Assembly (NCBI GenBank): GCA_965644315.1
Contig: CBFFRQ010000053.1
Coordinates: 372,001 to 436,000 of the forward strand
DNA length: 64,000 nt
Source: Caecitellus pseudoparvulus
Taxonomy: Eukaryota; Bigyra: Bicosoecida
Direction of reading: 5' to 3'
Shown: positions 12,001 to 21,179 of the stretch, one piece after another
Numbering within the stretch: position 1 is the stretch's first letter
How the letters are laid out: every line of letters begins with the position of its first letter
Program-made: the position numbers and the translations under genes
Notes under the pieces: generated by a model
Database searches by the model: none
What the model was told of the DNA's origin: nothing
What the model saw: only the letters and a program-made list of their open reading frames with translations

Positions 12001-14757
12001 TTCCCGAGGTCCACTGCGCCGCTTGCCTGGGCTGCGCCGACACAGCAACTGTGGTGGAACTGGCGCAACCTCTTGGTGCTTTTCGCGTTTGCGGCGGACC
12101 TTCTCTTGATGTCTGCGCCCGCTTTCCTTGCTGAGACTCCGTGGTTTGCCTACCTGCCGGTGAAGGCGCTGGCGCGCTTCTTCGGCTTCACCATCTGGCG
12201 CAATATCCCTACATACTGGACCTTTTTTGGGCTCTTTGCTGTGCTCATGGTTGTGGCTTTGGTCGCATTGTACGCACATGACCAGCAGCGCTCCAATGCT
12301 CTGAAGGCAGTCTTGCTTCGAAAGCGGAGGCGCGCAGCAGCTTCCGCCGATGAAGATTCGGACGATCTTCCTCTGAGATCTGCTCCCGATGAGCCAGGAT
12401 TCAAGGAGGACCTTGAGGATTCTGAAGACGAGGGTGCTTCAAGGGGGCCCCCAGGGGGTGGTGAAGAGCAAGAAGCAAAACTTGCGTCACCGCGTAACAG
12501 GCCCGCAGCCGTAGGAAGGCGCAGGCAGCTTGCTCCTCTTGGCCGCCGCAAGCACTCTCCTCCCAGCTTGACCGACTCCCGCTCCTCAGACAAGCTGGAG
12601 GGGCGAGGCAGGCGTGATAGCACGACTTCGCACGCTTCTGACACAGCAACGAAAGCTTTACCAGCAATAAGGCCTGGGAAGAAGCTGGCCACGCGCAGCG
12701 CGCCCAGTGACGCCCGAGTTGTCCCAAGCAAGCCAAAGGTGCCGGCCGTGGAAACGAACGTGCTGAATGGGCGGGGTCTCTCGGTGCAGGAAGAGGAGTT
12801 GGTGAATCGTCGCATGGCACAGTACAACGCTCTGACCTTCCTCGTGCTCCTTTTGCTCCTCGTCCTGCTCGTGCCCATGTTGGACATTTTCCTGGAGGTG
12901 TGGACCTGCGCCTTCCCCTTTGGAGGGTTTTTCTATGGCGAGCAGGGGCAGTGTCTGGAGAGCACCTGCTGGGGAGCGGACCACCTGGCTGGCCTGTTCT
13001 TCTCGGCTTTGCTGCTTGCTTGGCTTGCCCCGATGGCCACCGTCATGTTGGTCAGCCGCATGCGGTATGACCAGGTGTCAGTGTGGCGTGAAGAACCAAT
13101 TGACTTGTACATCAGCAAGCGTGCTTTCCGTAAGTACTCTAAGCAGTATCAGCACAAACTGGAGCTGCAGCTCACCGCAGAGTACACGTTTGTCGCCGTG
13201 CTGACGAAGTTTGCGCTGGCTTGGTCTGGTGTCGTCGTTTCCCGATCCAGCACCATTGCTTCATCTGTGCTGAGCGTAATCATTTCCGTTGCGTCTGCAG
13301 TTTGGGTTTGGCGAAATCAGGACAACTTGATGAACATGCACCGCCTTCGCTTCGTGCCGGTGGTCGTGCATGCGTTCGCTGCCGTCGTCTGCTGCTTACT
13401 TGCCATCAATGAAGCAGCAACTCACGGGACAAATCCCACCGTTGAGGTGGAGGAGAGTGATGACGTGCTTCAAGAAGACCCTGACCTGAGTGGAACCACG
13501 TCAGGGGTCGTGAACATGGCAAGCGACGAGTTCTACGCTGCACACCCTGCAGTTGTGATCACATCTATTCTTTGGTTGCTGGTGCTACTTGGGGGCTGTA
13601 TCTGGGCCAAGCGCACAGATTCGCACGCCTTCCCGGGACTCCCACTGTTCCGTAAGCCCCGGAAAGGGGCTGCCCCTGCGCCTGCCGATGACTCGAGCGA
13701 CTCGGAGCTGGATGACACCACCCAGCGGGACGTGGATCGACAGGCCGATGCAACGATTTCAGCCGTGCTTAGTGCTGAGGACAGCGCGCTGCATGAAGTA
13801 TCTGCAGTGGCTCCTGTGCCTAGCACCGAGGGTGGATCAGATGACGACATGCCTGAGGCTCCCGACAGCCCTCTCAGCGGAATCCGCCCCTTCTCTCCTG
13901 ATGAGACTGCAGAGTCCATCGCGCTTCCTGGTGCTGTTGATGCAGAAACTGGCCTACCTCAGCTCAGGGCCATTAGCGGCCACTCACGACGTGGGCTAGT
14001 AGACATGATGGGGCAGGAATCGAGTGAGAGTGTAAAGGATCGCTTGTCACGCTTCAAGGCTCGTCATACCCGCTTCGATGTCGGGGGATTGGGCGGCTCC
14101 TCAGACGAGGAAGACTTCCAGCCGGTCGGTGATCGCGTGGCGGTGGAGGCGCTTGCCTTCGCCCCAGACGGCTCAGACAGCACAAGCGATGATGACTATG
14201 GGGTGGACACCGTACAGGAAGTGGACGTGGTCGGGGCAATGGTTGCAGCAGCTGCAACGGATGCGATGGCTCTAGGGCATGACGACGACGCAGACCTCTG
14301 GCGTGGAGAGTACGGGGACTCTGAGGACACCTCCTCAGATGAAGACGGCTCAGACTTAGGTAGCCACTCCTTCCACCCAAATCTTGGTGGTAGGTGGGCC
14401 CAGCGCCCTGGCGAGACAACAATGAGCCTTGACGATGCGCTGGCAGTGCCCCCAGGCGACTCGCGGGCGCCCAGGCTTCAACCACCAACCAGCACCACTG
14501 CGCATCTCTTTGCTGAAGAGTCCCTCTCTTCCTTGCCAGATTCAGCGTCAGACATCGGCTTCGTCCCCCCTGCTCAGTTCCAGCAGCCATCGACGGCCCC
14601 ACCAGGAGGAGACGGGGCTGACTTGGCCACACAACTCTTCTCCATGAACCACGGCGCTGACACTGACTCTTCTGATGCGTTGTCAACAGTTGATGAGGAT
14701 GACGAAGATGATGCATCCCGAGCGGCGGAGCGAGAGTTTGGTCGATGGATGCAGTGA
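1..14757 (+). CDS. Giant modular multi-pass surface protein (5' partial, frame broken near 3331)
   Basis: The frame is open from the left window edge, so the N-terminus lies outside. A repeat of about 950-1070 nt recurs roughly ten times (starts near 740, 1701, 2608, 3681, 4620, 5661, 6616, 7591, 8626, 9625). Each unit opens with a V-E-P-x-L signature, then D-A-G-D, S-D-S-T-A-F, a W-x-S-H motif and an I-P-E-G-T motif, with many N-x-S/T sites. The repeats resemble immunoglobulin-like or DUF11-like adhesin modules. After the last repeat come two Cys-rich EGF-like segments (about 11278-11600) and a thrombospondin-1-like module (W-S-N-W near 11690). Eight or nine hydrophobic helices follow between 11930 and 13605, then an acidic Ser/Asp/Glu-rich tail to the stop. 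This fits a cell-surface adhesin or receptor with a cytoplasmic tail. A 34-nt insertion at 3331-3364 shifts the frame, giving two overlapping open frames (1-3497 and 3286-14757). Without it about 4900 codons read through. No intron is needed. The function is not recognised. Confidence 0.8.
2607..3717 (+). repeat. First copy of a ~1.08-kb intragenic direct repeat
   Basis: This stretch matches 4621-5697 base for base as far as I can read, except for the extra 34 nt at 3331-3364. It covers one full adhesin-type repeat and the start of the next. Third codon positions are as conserved as the others, so the duplication or conversion is recent, or the assembly is at fault. Confidence 0.85.
3331..3364 (+). 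repeat. 34-nt near-duplication that breaks the reading frame
   Basis: The segment is an imperfect copy of the 36 nt just upstream (3295-3330), two bases shorter with small changes. It is absent from the otherwise identical second copy near 5344. Because 34 is not a multiple of three, translation runs to a stop at 3495-3497, while the original frame resumes 34 nt later. It is too short for an intron like the others here. It may be a replication-slippage mutation or an assembly error. Confidence 0.8.
4621..5697 (+). repeat. Second copy of the ~1.08-kb intragenic direct repeat
   Basis: The offset to the first copy is 2014 nt before the 34-nt insertion and 1980 nt after it. Identity ends abruptly at 5697/3717, where the coding sequence diverges and the codon use of the second copy changes character. 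Confidence 0.85.
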
Positions 14758-15155
14758 TTTCACCCCGAATCAGCCTCGCCAAAGTGTGAGTTCAGGCAGA
14801 TGCGCAGGCGGTGCATTTGAGAACGAGGAAAGCTCCCATTTGCCTCGGAGCTGTCTGGTGGCGGGCAGACGCATTAGAATACGGTGCTATCTGTCTACTC
14901 GAGGGGTGGGTCTGCCGCCAGATGGCTGCCGACAGACCCACAGCGATTTGTGAAGGAGCTGCGAGTGAACGCAGACTCGCACTGTGTGTGGTGACTCGAG
15001 GCTTGCTGCAGCGAGCAGCACGCGCCCGATACCAAGCAGCGTGATCCGGACACCACACACAGAGCCATGAAAGCTGTTCCCGGGACACGATTGGGGGAGC
15101 AAGAGCCCGCTCACCCGATCAGAGAATGGCTAGAATGCATGCATTTGGCACTTGT
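14758..15155. other. Convergent intergenic region
   Basis: This is about 400 nt between the stop of the giant surface protein and the stop of the Ulp1-like gene, so both 3' ends face it. I see no conserved coding frame or RNA gene. The only structure noticed is the inverted repeat at 14906-14941. Confidence 0.6.
14906..14941. repeat. Short inverted repeat in a shared 3' region
   Basis: GTGGGTCTG at 14906-14914 pairs with CAGACCCAC at 14933-14941, giving a 9-bp perfect stem with an 18-nt loop. It lies about 150 nt past the upstream stop and could fold in either mRNA's 3' UTR. No function can be assigned. Confidence 0.4.
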
Positions 15156-16826
15156 TCAACCCCCTGAAAGCGCCTTGAAGAACGCTTGCAAGTGTCTCCG
15201 ATACTGGGTGATCTCAGCCTGGTCTGTCCATGCTGCGATGTCTTCTCTGTGTTGCAGTTGTGCGCACTTTTCGGCGTAAAGCAGGCAAGCGACGCCGCAG
15301 TCGAATCCTGTGTGCTGCTGACGGGCATGGATCGCGGAGACTGTGACGTTCTGCCAACCATCGGGGATGGGGTAGGCTGCATCAAGCCACAACAAGAGCT
15401 GCCTTGGCACGGAGCGCATTGAAAGGCCAGTGCGGCGCGTCCCTGGTTTTCCCATTGGCTCGAACACTTCAATACTCGGATATGGGTCAAATCGGATGCG
15501 AATCAAATTCCAGTGGTTGTTGCCGACGTTTGCAAAGCATACAATCGGTTTGCTCTGGTGCACCTGAGTGAGGGTGACGCACGTGTGTGAGCTTGGAACT
15601 GCCTTGGGCCGGGGTCGCAGAAGGGTCTCCAGTGCAAACATCCTATTCTCAGCCGATGCCGCACAGCTCTGCTGTGCCGGAGCACGCCCTGCCACAGACT
15701 CCAAGGCTGAACGGGTCCTGAAAGCTTCATGCTGCTCCCATGCAATTGACATGTCACGAAGGCTCGGCGGAAAGGAGACCCTCCAGGAGCTCGCTGAATC
15801 TCCTGTCATGGGAGTCAGGACAATGCGGGGCGTGAAGGCCCTGTGCTCAATGCTTCTGAGCGCTTCGGACGTGAGGGGTGGGGGCAAGGCATGCTGGACC
15901 CGTTCGAACGTTCCCACCAGCGCGGACAATGCACGGGCTGCTTTTCTGAAACGAGGCTGGTGCCACCAAGCGAGCTGCTGCCTCTCGGTGGGTGCCTCTT
16001 CATTTGAAAGTGGCCAGGCGTCAAAAGCACGCATTCGCCTTGTCATCGTCAAGCACAGGTGCCAGCCTGAGTTGACGCTGGCCTCCTCACTTTCCGCGGA
16101 AGACCAAGTTGCGTGCACACAACTGAGGCGAGATGCTACTGAAAATGGGGCATGGTCCCGCTGCAGCTCATGGCACGGTGCCACTGCCAACGCAGCTGAT
16201 GCCAGTGCTGAGCGGGCGGAGTCGGAAGAAAAGCGCTTGCTGGATGGGACAGAATCGGCGTGAACTTGCTTTGACACTTCCAGGGGAGGAGGGGGGCTAG
16301 GAAAACGAACAGTGCGGCCTTGCAAATCGATAGGACGAAATGCTGCTAACGAACCGTGCTGCCGCGCTGCATGTGGGAGGCTGTAGGCAAGGAACTCGCA
16401 TGGAAGAAAGTGCACCCTGTCGTACACGCTTGCAAACTGCATAGACACAAAGTCAATCAAGGGACTTGAGAGCCAGGAGTCTCCGTTGACTGGCTCACTT
16501 GCAAGGTCCATGCTACATGCCATGCTCACGATGTCAGAGAGCCCTGGCACGTCTGCCGTGGACCTCGGCAGCGTATGGGTCAGGGGTGTAGCGGCGCAGT
16601 CAAGCCGGCAAAGCATGCTTTGGAAAGGCGGGGGGTCTCTCCACTTGTAAGGAAGCATGGATCTGGGTACCTTGACCCGCACTTTTAGCCCGGGCGTAGG
16701 GAGGTCCTCGTGCAAGTCTGCACCTGCGCCTGCGCCAGAACCAGCGAACGTAGCCGCACCAGGCCCAATTGCTCCGTCAGACGGTTCAGAAGCGCCACAG
16801 CGAGGCCGCTTCCTCTGCGATGGCAT
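15156..16826 (-). CDS. Ulp1/C48-like cysteine peptidase
   Basis: Single open frame of 556 residues with no evident intron. The C-terminal 120 residues carry the peptidase pattern of the Ulp1/SENP clan: N-H-W-N-L-I with the candidate catalytic His near residue 438, an acidic residue in V-F-E-P near 456, Gln residues around 504, and F-D-C-G-V with the candidate nucleophile Cys near 510. Family members cleave SUMO, NEDD8 or other ubiquitin-like isopeptide bonds. The N-terminal ~400 residues are poorly conserved and low in complexity, with a basic start that could be a nuclear targeting signal. The acid position is Glu rather than the usual Asp, and the protein ends in Gly-Gly. Which ubiquitin-like modifier it acts on cannot be told from sequence; a viral or transposon-type C48 relative is also possible. 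Confidence 0.7.
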   Translation of the reverse strand: MPSQRKRPRCGASEPSDGAIGPGAATFAGSGAGAGADLHEDLPTPGLKVRVKVPRSMLPYKWRDPPPFQSMLCRLDCAATPLTHTLPRSTADVPGLSDIVSMACSMDLASEPVNGDSWLSSPLIDFVSMQFASVYDRVHFLPCEFLAYSLPHAARQHGSLAAFRPIDLQGRTVRFPSPPPPLEVSKQVHADSVPSSKRFSSDSARSALASAALAVAPCHELQRDHAPFSVASRLSCVHATWSSAESEEASVNSGWHLCLTMTRRMRAFDAWPLSNEEAPTERQQLAWWHQPRFRKAARALSALVGTFERVQHALPPPLTSEALRSIEHRAFTPRIVLTPMTGDSASSWRVSFPPSLRDMSIAWEQHEAFRTRSALESVAGRAPAQQSCAASAENRMFALETLLRPRPKAVPSSHTCVTLTQVHQSKPIVCFANVGNNHWNLIRIRFDPYPSIEVFEPMGKPGTRRTGLSMRSVPRQLLLWLDAAYPIPDGWQNVTVSAIHARQQHTGFDCGVACLLYAEKCAQLQHREDIAAWTDQAEITQYRRHLQAFFKALSGG

Positions 16827-17307
16827 GAGCCCTCGATGAGACTGTTCTTGTCCACTGACAATGTCAGGCAGGGCCAGTCAAGCGGCTCCGGGGCCCGGGA
16901 ACTCAAGTCTATGGGCGCGGAAATTGAGTGGGCCACAGCACCGACCCAAGTTTTGCCACGAGCAAGATGACATAAGCTACGGCAGCAAGGCTGACTTCCG
17001 ACATGAGTGCCCCAGCCATGCTAAGAAATTTGAGCCCTTTCACTTGGGTGGCATGCCTGCGCATGGGGGGTGCCTCGACGCCGCGCCGGCAGCACAAGTC
17101 GCCCCTCGCACAAAATACCGGATGTGTCGACCGAGCGCACGCCTTTGCATGCGCCAGGGTTGAGGCCTAATCTCCATCTGTTTCTACCTGGGCGCACTTG
17201 TGTTGCGTCTGCCACTACCAATTTCCGCGCTGCCGCGAGCGCTTCCGTTGTCAGGTCCATAGCAACCCTCGGGGACTAGGCAATGAGTTCAAAACGTCGA
17301 TCAATGA
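16827..17307. promoter_or_regulatory. Divergent intergenic region
   Basis: About 480 nt separate the starts of the Ulp1-like gene (leftward) and the MMTAG2-like gene (rightward). It presumably holds both promoters and any unrecognised first exon of the latter. Apart from a half RFX-type site (AGCAAC near 17261) I see no motif I would defend. Confidence 0.4.
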
Positions 17308-18739
17308 ATGATACTCGCAGTTTCATTTGCTCTCCTCAAAACTTTTCGCCCTAATGTGCCACGCGCAGGGTCTGGCTTTTCCTGGGACACCGTCAAAGGT
17401 GACGAGCACCGTGAGAACTACCTCGGCCATTCATTGCGTGCGCCTGTCGGGCGCTGGCAACATGGCAGGTCTGTATATTTAAGCATGGCGCATTGTACTT
17501 GCCGAAGCATGTCCGCTCCCTCCCCGTCGCAGGGATCTGATGTGGTACACCAAAGCTGCTCCGAGCACATCCTCCGGCAGAGCATCACAATTCGTGTCCG
17601 CTAAGCAGCACGACGACGAGCTGATGAGGCGGGCCCTGTGAGTGTCTGCCAGACGAGAAACACAAGCAGCAGATCATGGTTCTCTTTTTTCTCGCAGTGG
17701 GCTTGAGCCAAGGCCTAGGGAAGACCTACAACCAAGCACTGGGCACACCCTGACACCGGCGGAACGAGCCAAGCTATTTGGTAGGTCGGAGCACAGCGAC
17801 CATACCCTCAAAGGAGAACGCACATCTGGCCTAGGAAGTGAGGGGGTTGCGTTTAGCGCTGCAGATGCGTCAAAAGCTCTCAGCTCCGCCGAGGACTTGG
17901 CGAGGGCACGGGGCAGAGTGTATGGCTCAAAGCCAGGGAGAGCGGCGGCTGCAAGGGCGCCATCTGCTGAGAGGCCTGTCTCTCCTGAAGCTGCTCAACT
18001 CAGTTCTGGGGGTGCCACTATCTCTCACGAAGCATCCGCGGGCGCAGCACAGCACAGCCCATCAGCGAAAGATTCTTCTCGCATAGGCATCCACAGACAC
18101 CAGCCTACGAGCGACCAGCCCCACCGATCCCGGGACAGGTATGGCGATGACCGGCCCCACCGATCCCGGGACAGGTATGGCGATGACCGGCCCCACCGAT
18201 CCCGGGACAGGTATGGCGATGACCGGCCCCACCGATCCCGGGACAGGTATGGCGATGACCGGCCCCACCGATCCCGGGACAGGTATGACCATGACCGGCC
18301 CCACCGATCCCGGGACAGGCATGGCGATGACCGGCCCCACCGATCCCAGGACAGGCATGGCGATGACCGGCCCCACCGATCCCAGGACAGGTATGGCGAT
18401 GACCGGCCCCACCGATCCCGGGACAGGTATGGCGATGACCGGCCCCACCGATCCCAGGACAGGTATGGCGATGACCGGCCCCACCGATCCCGGGACAGGC
18501 ATGGCGATGACCGGCCCCACCGATCCCGGGACAGGTATGGCGATGACCGGCCCCACCGATCCCAGGACAGGTATGGCGATGACCGGCCCCACCGATCCCG
18601 GGACAGGTATGGCGATGACCGGCCCCACCGATCCCGGGACAGGCATGGCGATGACCGGCCCCACCGATCCCAGGACAGGTATGGCGATGACCGGCCCCAC
18701 CGATCCCGGGACAGATATGGCCAGAATTCCTTACTATGA
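17308..18739 (+). CDS. MMTAG2-family protein with an [18 protein letters not shown] tail
   Basis: Proposed exons are 17308-17468, 17533-17637 and 17698-18739, giving 435 residues. Introns begin GTCTGT and GTGAGT and end CGCAG. The family core is clear: F-S-W-D-T-V-K, then E-N-Y-L-G, then [10 protein letters not shown], and across the first splice D-L-M-W-Y-T-K. This is the signature of the multiple-myeloma-tumour-associated protein 2 (MMTAG2) family, nuclear proteins of poorly known function. The perfect join of G-R to D-L-M-W-Y supports the intron. The C-terminal ~200 residues are about 16.7 copies of [12 protein letters not shown], resembling the charged Arg/Asp-rich tails of splicing-associated proteins. 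The start is uncertain: the Met at 17308 is the simplest choice, but a short upstream exon spliced to 17369 is possible. Confidence 0.7.
18121..18720 (+). repeat. 36-bp coding minisatellite, ~16.7 copies
   Basis: The unit is exactly 36 bp, with starts at 18121 plus multiples of 36 and a last partial copy from 18697. Copies differ at a few positions only: CGG/CAG for Arg or Gln, TAT/CAT for Tyr or His, and one unit with GGC-GAT changed to GAC-CAT. It encodes [12 protein letters not shown] in the gene frame. The array is also open in another forward frame and in two reverse frames, which creates spurious long open frames. Confidence 0.95.
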
Positions 18740-18978
18740 ACCTTGTTGCTTCCATATCAGGACTTTCGGTTGAATTGTCTGCTCCAGTCTTCCGCAGCTC
18801 GTGTCCGCCAACAACAGGCAGGTCTGAAAATGTAAACTCTGTACGGAAGCAAACCAAATCCGTTCACGCCCAAACTTGGCAACTGCAAAGCATCCCTATC
18901 TCAGCATATGAATGGCTCCTCGTCTGTCTAGCTTGGTCACGTAAGGGAAACAATACCAGACAACGGGGTGGCCGGCCA

Positions 18979-19325
18979 ATGGAGGGCAAACAGAAGTCGC
19001 TTGCCGCATCCCAGGCCCAGGAACGTGCCCAGCTGCTCGCGAGCATGCACGAAAGCATCCAGAATCAGGCCCTCAAAGCAGGTTTGACGAGCCAAAGACA
19101 GCATGCAGGCATGCTATGGCAGCGCCAGCGTTTTATCCGGCACCTCCAGCGAACTGGCATTCGGCGGAATTTGGTTGCCGTGGCAGCTGCTGCGGGTGCG
19201 TTCTGCAAAGCGGCCTTGCATTTCAGACCCACAACTACGCCCTTTACTTTGCAGTATTCATGCTTGCCTCCGGCTCACAAGAAGTGGGTAGGGCAGGACC
19301 ACCCAGCGCTTCCAGCTTCTTCTGA
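18979..19325 (+). CDS. Small single-helix membrane protein (two exons, hypothetical)
   Basis: Proposed exons 18979-19195 and 19255-19325 give 95 residues. The intron has a GTGCGT donor and a CTTTACTTTGCAG acceptor, 59 nt, matching other introns here. The product has a Gln/Arg-rich helical N-terminus containing M-H-E-S-I-Q-N-Q, then a hydrophobic helix (N-L-V-A-V-A-A-A-A-G-V-F-M-L-A) and a short tail. The pattern loosely recalls the plasminogen receptor KT (PLGRKT/DUF2368) N-terminus, but this is weak. Splicing moves the stop to 19325, just 21 nt short of the facing epoxide-hydrolase stop, in line with the other convergent pairs. Unspliced, the frame would run antisense through that gene to 19581. 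Confidence 0.45.
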
Positions 19326-19346
19326 GGCGACCACATTGCCAGTCAG

Positions 19347-20807
19347 TCACCCAGCAGGATCGATGGAGCCAAGAACTTCACCTTGCTTCATGTCAAGCAT
19401 GGGCACGGGGCAAGAGACCCCACCTTGGAGCAGATTCCCCCCTTTGAACTTTGCCAGCGTGCAAGGCTCGGCAGCAACCTGCCCAACATCAGCCAAGGCC
19501 AGTCGCTTGTCTGGAGGTACTTGTAAGAAGTCGTACATGGCGGCTGCCACTTCGCGGGGGGCATCCAGTGGCACCCAATGAGAGCAATCTGTGGGAAAGG
19601 GGGTTTGCACTGCTACTGTGGGCACATCTCTGCGGGCTTCGCAGCACTCTCACTGGTCAACCTCAGCTCCCATAAGTCTTCAACGCGGTGTTGCTGTCCG
19701 GAGTATGTACTTCTGCAGATGGCCCCGTCTGAATCTGGAATGATGCTCAAGACTGGGGTTGGAAGAGTGTCTTCTTGACTGCCTGAGAGCAAGCTATAAA
19801 TGATATTGCGGGTGAAGAGGTTGCGGTAGTAGTTCAGCGCACACGTGGTGGTGCCTGGAGTTGAACTGTTCCAACAGTAAGCTTGTATGTCATCAGGCTG
19901 GACAGCACCTTTTCGGCGAGCAGCCATGACCCCCCCGTTGAATACGCCTTTGCGAGTCAGGAAGTGGTTGCGCCTGGAAACGAAGAGCTCTGGTATCCAT
20001 GGGAGGTTGAAGAACGCAATGTACCAGCTCTTTGATAGCTGCGCTGCCCCCATGTTGGCAGCCCAGCACGTCGGATGTGGCATGCTCATGCACACCATGT
20101 GTGAGAACAATGCAGGGAACCGCTGCACCACCTGCCACCCAATCGCAGCCCCCCAATCGTGGCAAACAAGAACACACTGTTGGTGTCCCAGAGCTGGGAC
20201 CATGGCTCTAACGTCCTGCACCAAAGTCTCCATGTCATACTCTGCGGAACCCCACCAAGAGGGCGACGGATGGTCGCTGAAGCCATACCCCCTCATGTCC
20301 ACTGCCACCACGCGGAAAGACTTGTGCATGCTCTTCAGTACGTGCTTGTATGAGTACCAGCATTCAGGGAATCCGTGCAGGCTGGGAGGCAGGTCATTGG
20401 GCAAGACTGGCTACGAGACAAGTGCCCACCAGACCCTGCTTAGGGCAAGCACGCACCACAGCATAAGCGGGCCTTCCCCACGCTGCACAGCGTGAAATCT
20501 AATTCCATTTGCCTTGAAGAAGAAATGGTATCCATGCATATCGCCGATGGCGCCTGCAGGCGGGCTGAGATGGTACGGCAAGCTGCTGGTGCGGAATATC
20601 GTGCAGATGCACTTCAGCACATCCCAAGACTGCTCACGGGAAGTACTGGGCTTGCCAGAAGTCCCGCTTTGTCAGCCATTCAAAGGTCAGTAGGAGGGCT
20701 ATCGGTAGGGCAACTATCACAGCGATAAACTGAGACGCAATGAAAAGGCACTGAAGCTGCAGCCAGAGCCACAGCTCATTGGCCACAACTTGTGACCTGC
20801 CGGCCAT
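19347..20807 (-). CDS. Alpha/beta-hydrolase, epoxide hydrolase (EPHX3/4-like)
   Basis: Proposed exons, read leftward, are 20807-20638, 20585-20457, 20381-19654 and 19588-19347, giving 422 residues in one frame. The N-terminus has a long hydrophobic signal-anchor after M-A-G-R-S, as in membrane-bound EPHX3/EPHX4. Epoxide-hydrolase motifs follow in order: H-G-F-P-E (oxyanion region), C-H-D-W-G with the nucleophilic Asp, N-Y-Y-R-N with a candidate lid Tyr, P-D-S-D-G with the acid, and C-S-H-W with the catalytic His supplied by the last exon. Such enzymes hydrolyse epoxides to diols, here probably lipid epoxides at the ER. Several motifs are completed only across splice junctions, which supports the gene model. 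The C-terminal ~40 residues after the His extend past the usual end. It diverges from the kinesin gene upstream. Confidence 0.82.
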
Positions 20808-21179
20808 CCTGTGGCCCCTGGGAAATGGCGAGCTTGTACAATGGAAATGTTCGTCCTTCATAATAGTGAATGGTGGAAAGCCTCTCTGGGTCTCGCAATT
20901 TTGAAAGGGACTCTGCAGCAGGATGCTCGGCTGCACGTGCTGAGCAGCAGCTTGAGGCAACGCTAGCATGCTAGCATGAGGCGTGCTCACACAAAACACA
21001 CCGGGTAGAAAATGCGGGCCCGTGAGCCCCACTTGTGGGCTGCTGCATCTACAGGCAAGCACTTCGCACTTGCCTTCGGTACTGTGTTGGGCTTTCGCAT
21101 GGGAGCCAGCACATCTCTACAGGTCAATTGACAGCGCGAGCACTCCTCCCCGTGACTCGACACAAGCTTCGAAACAGAG
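20808..21179. promoter_or_regulatory. Divergent promoter region, EPHX-like / KIF6-like
   Basis: 372 nt lie between two divergent starts. It contains TAGAAAATGCGGGCCCG at 21006-21022, nearly identical to a motif in the divergent region at 31200-31444, and a short palindromic GCTAGCATGCTAGCATG near 20962. Confidence 0.45.

Noticed and set aside
17255-17266. RFX/X-box ciliary promoter element (GTCCATAGCAAC)
   Set aside because: Only the AGCAAC half fits the consensus, and the downstream gene is not a ciliary family.
18121-18720. Regular 36-bp repeats recalling a CRISPR array
   Set aside because: The repeats are head-to-tail with no unique spacers, lie in a coding frame, and sit in a spliced eukaryotic gene.
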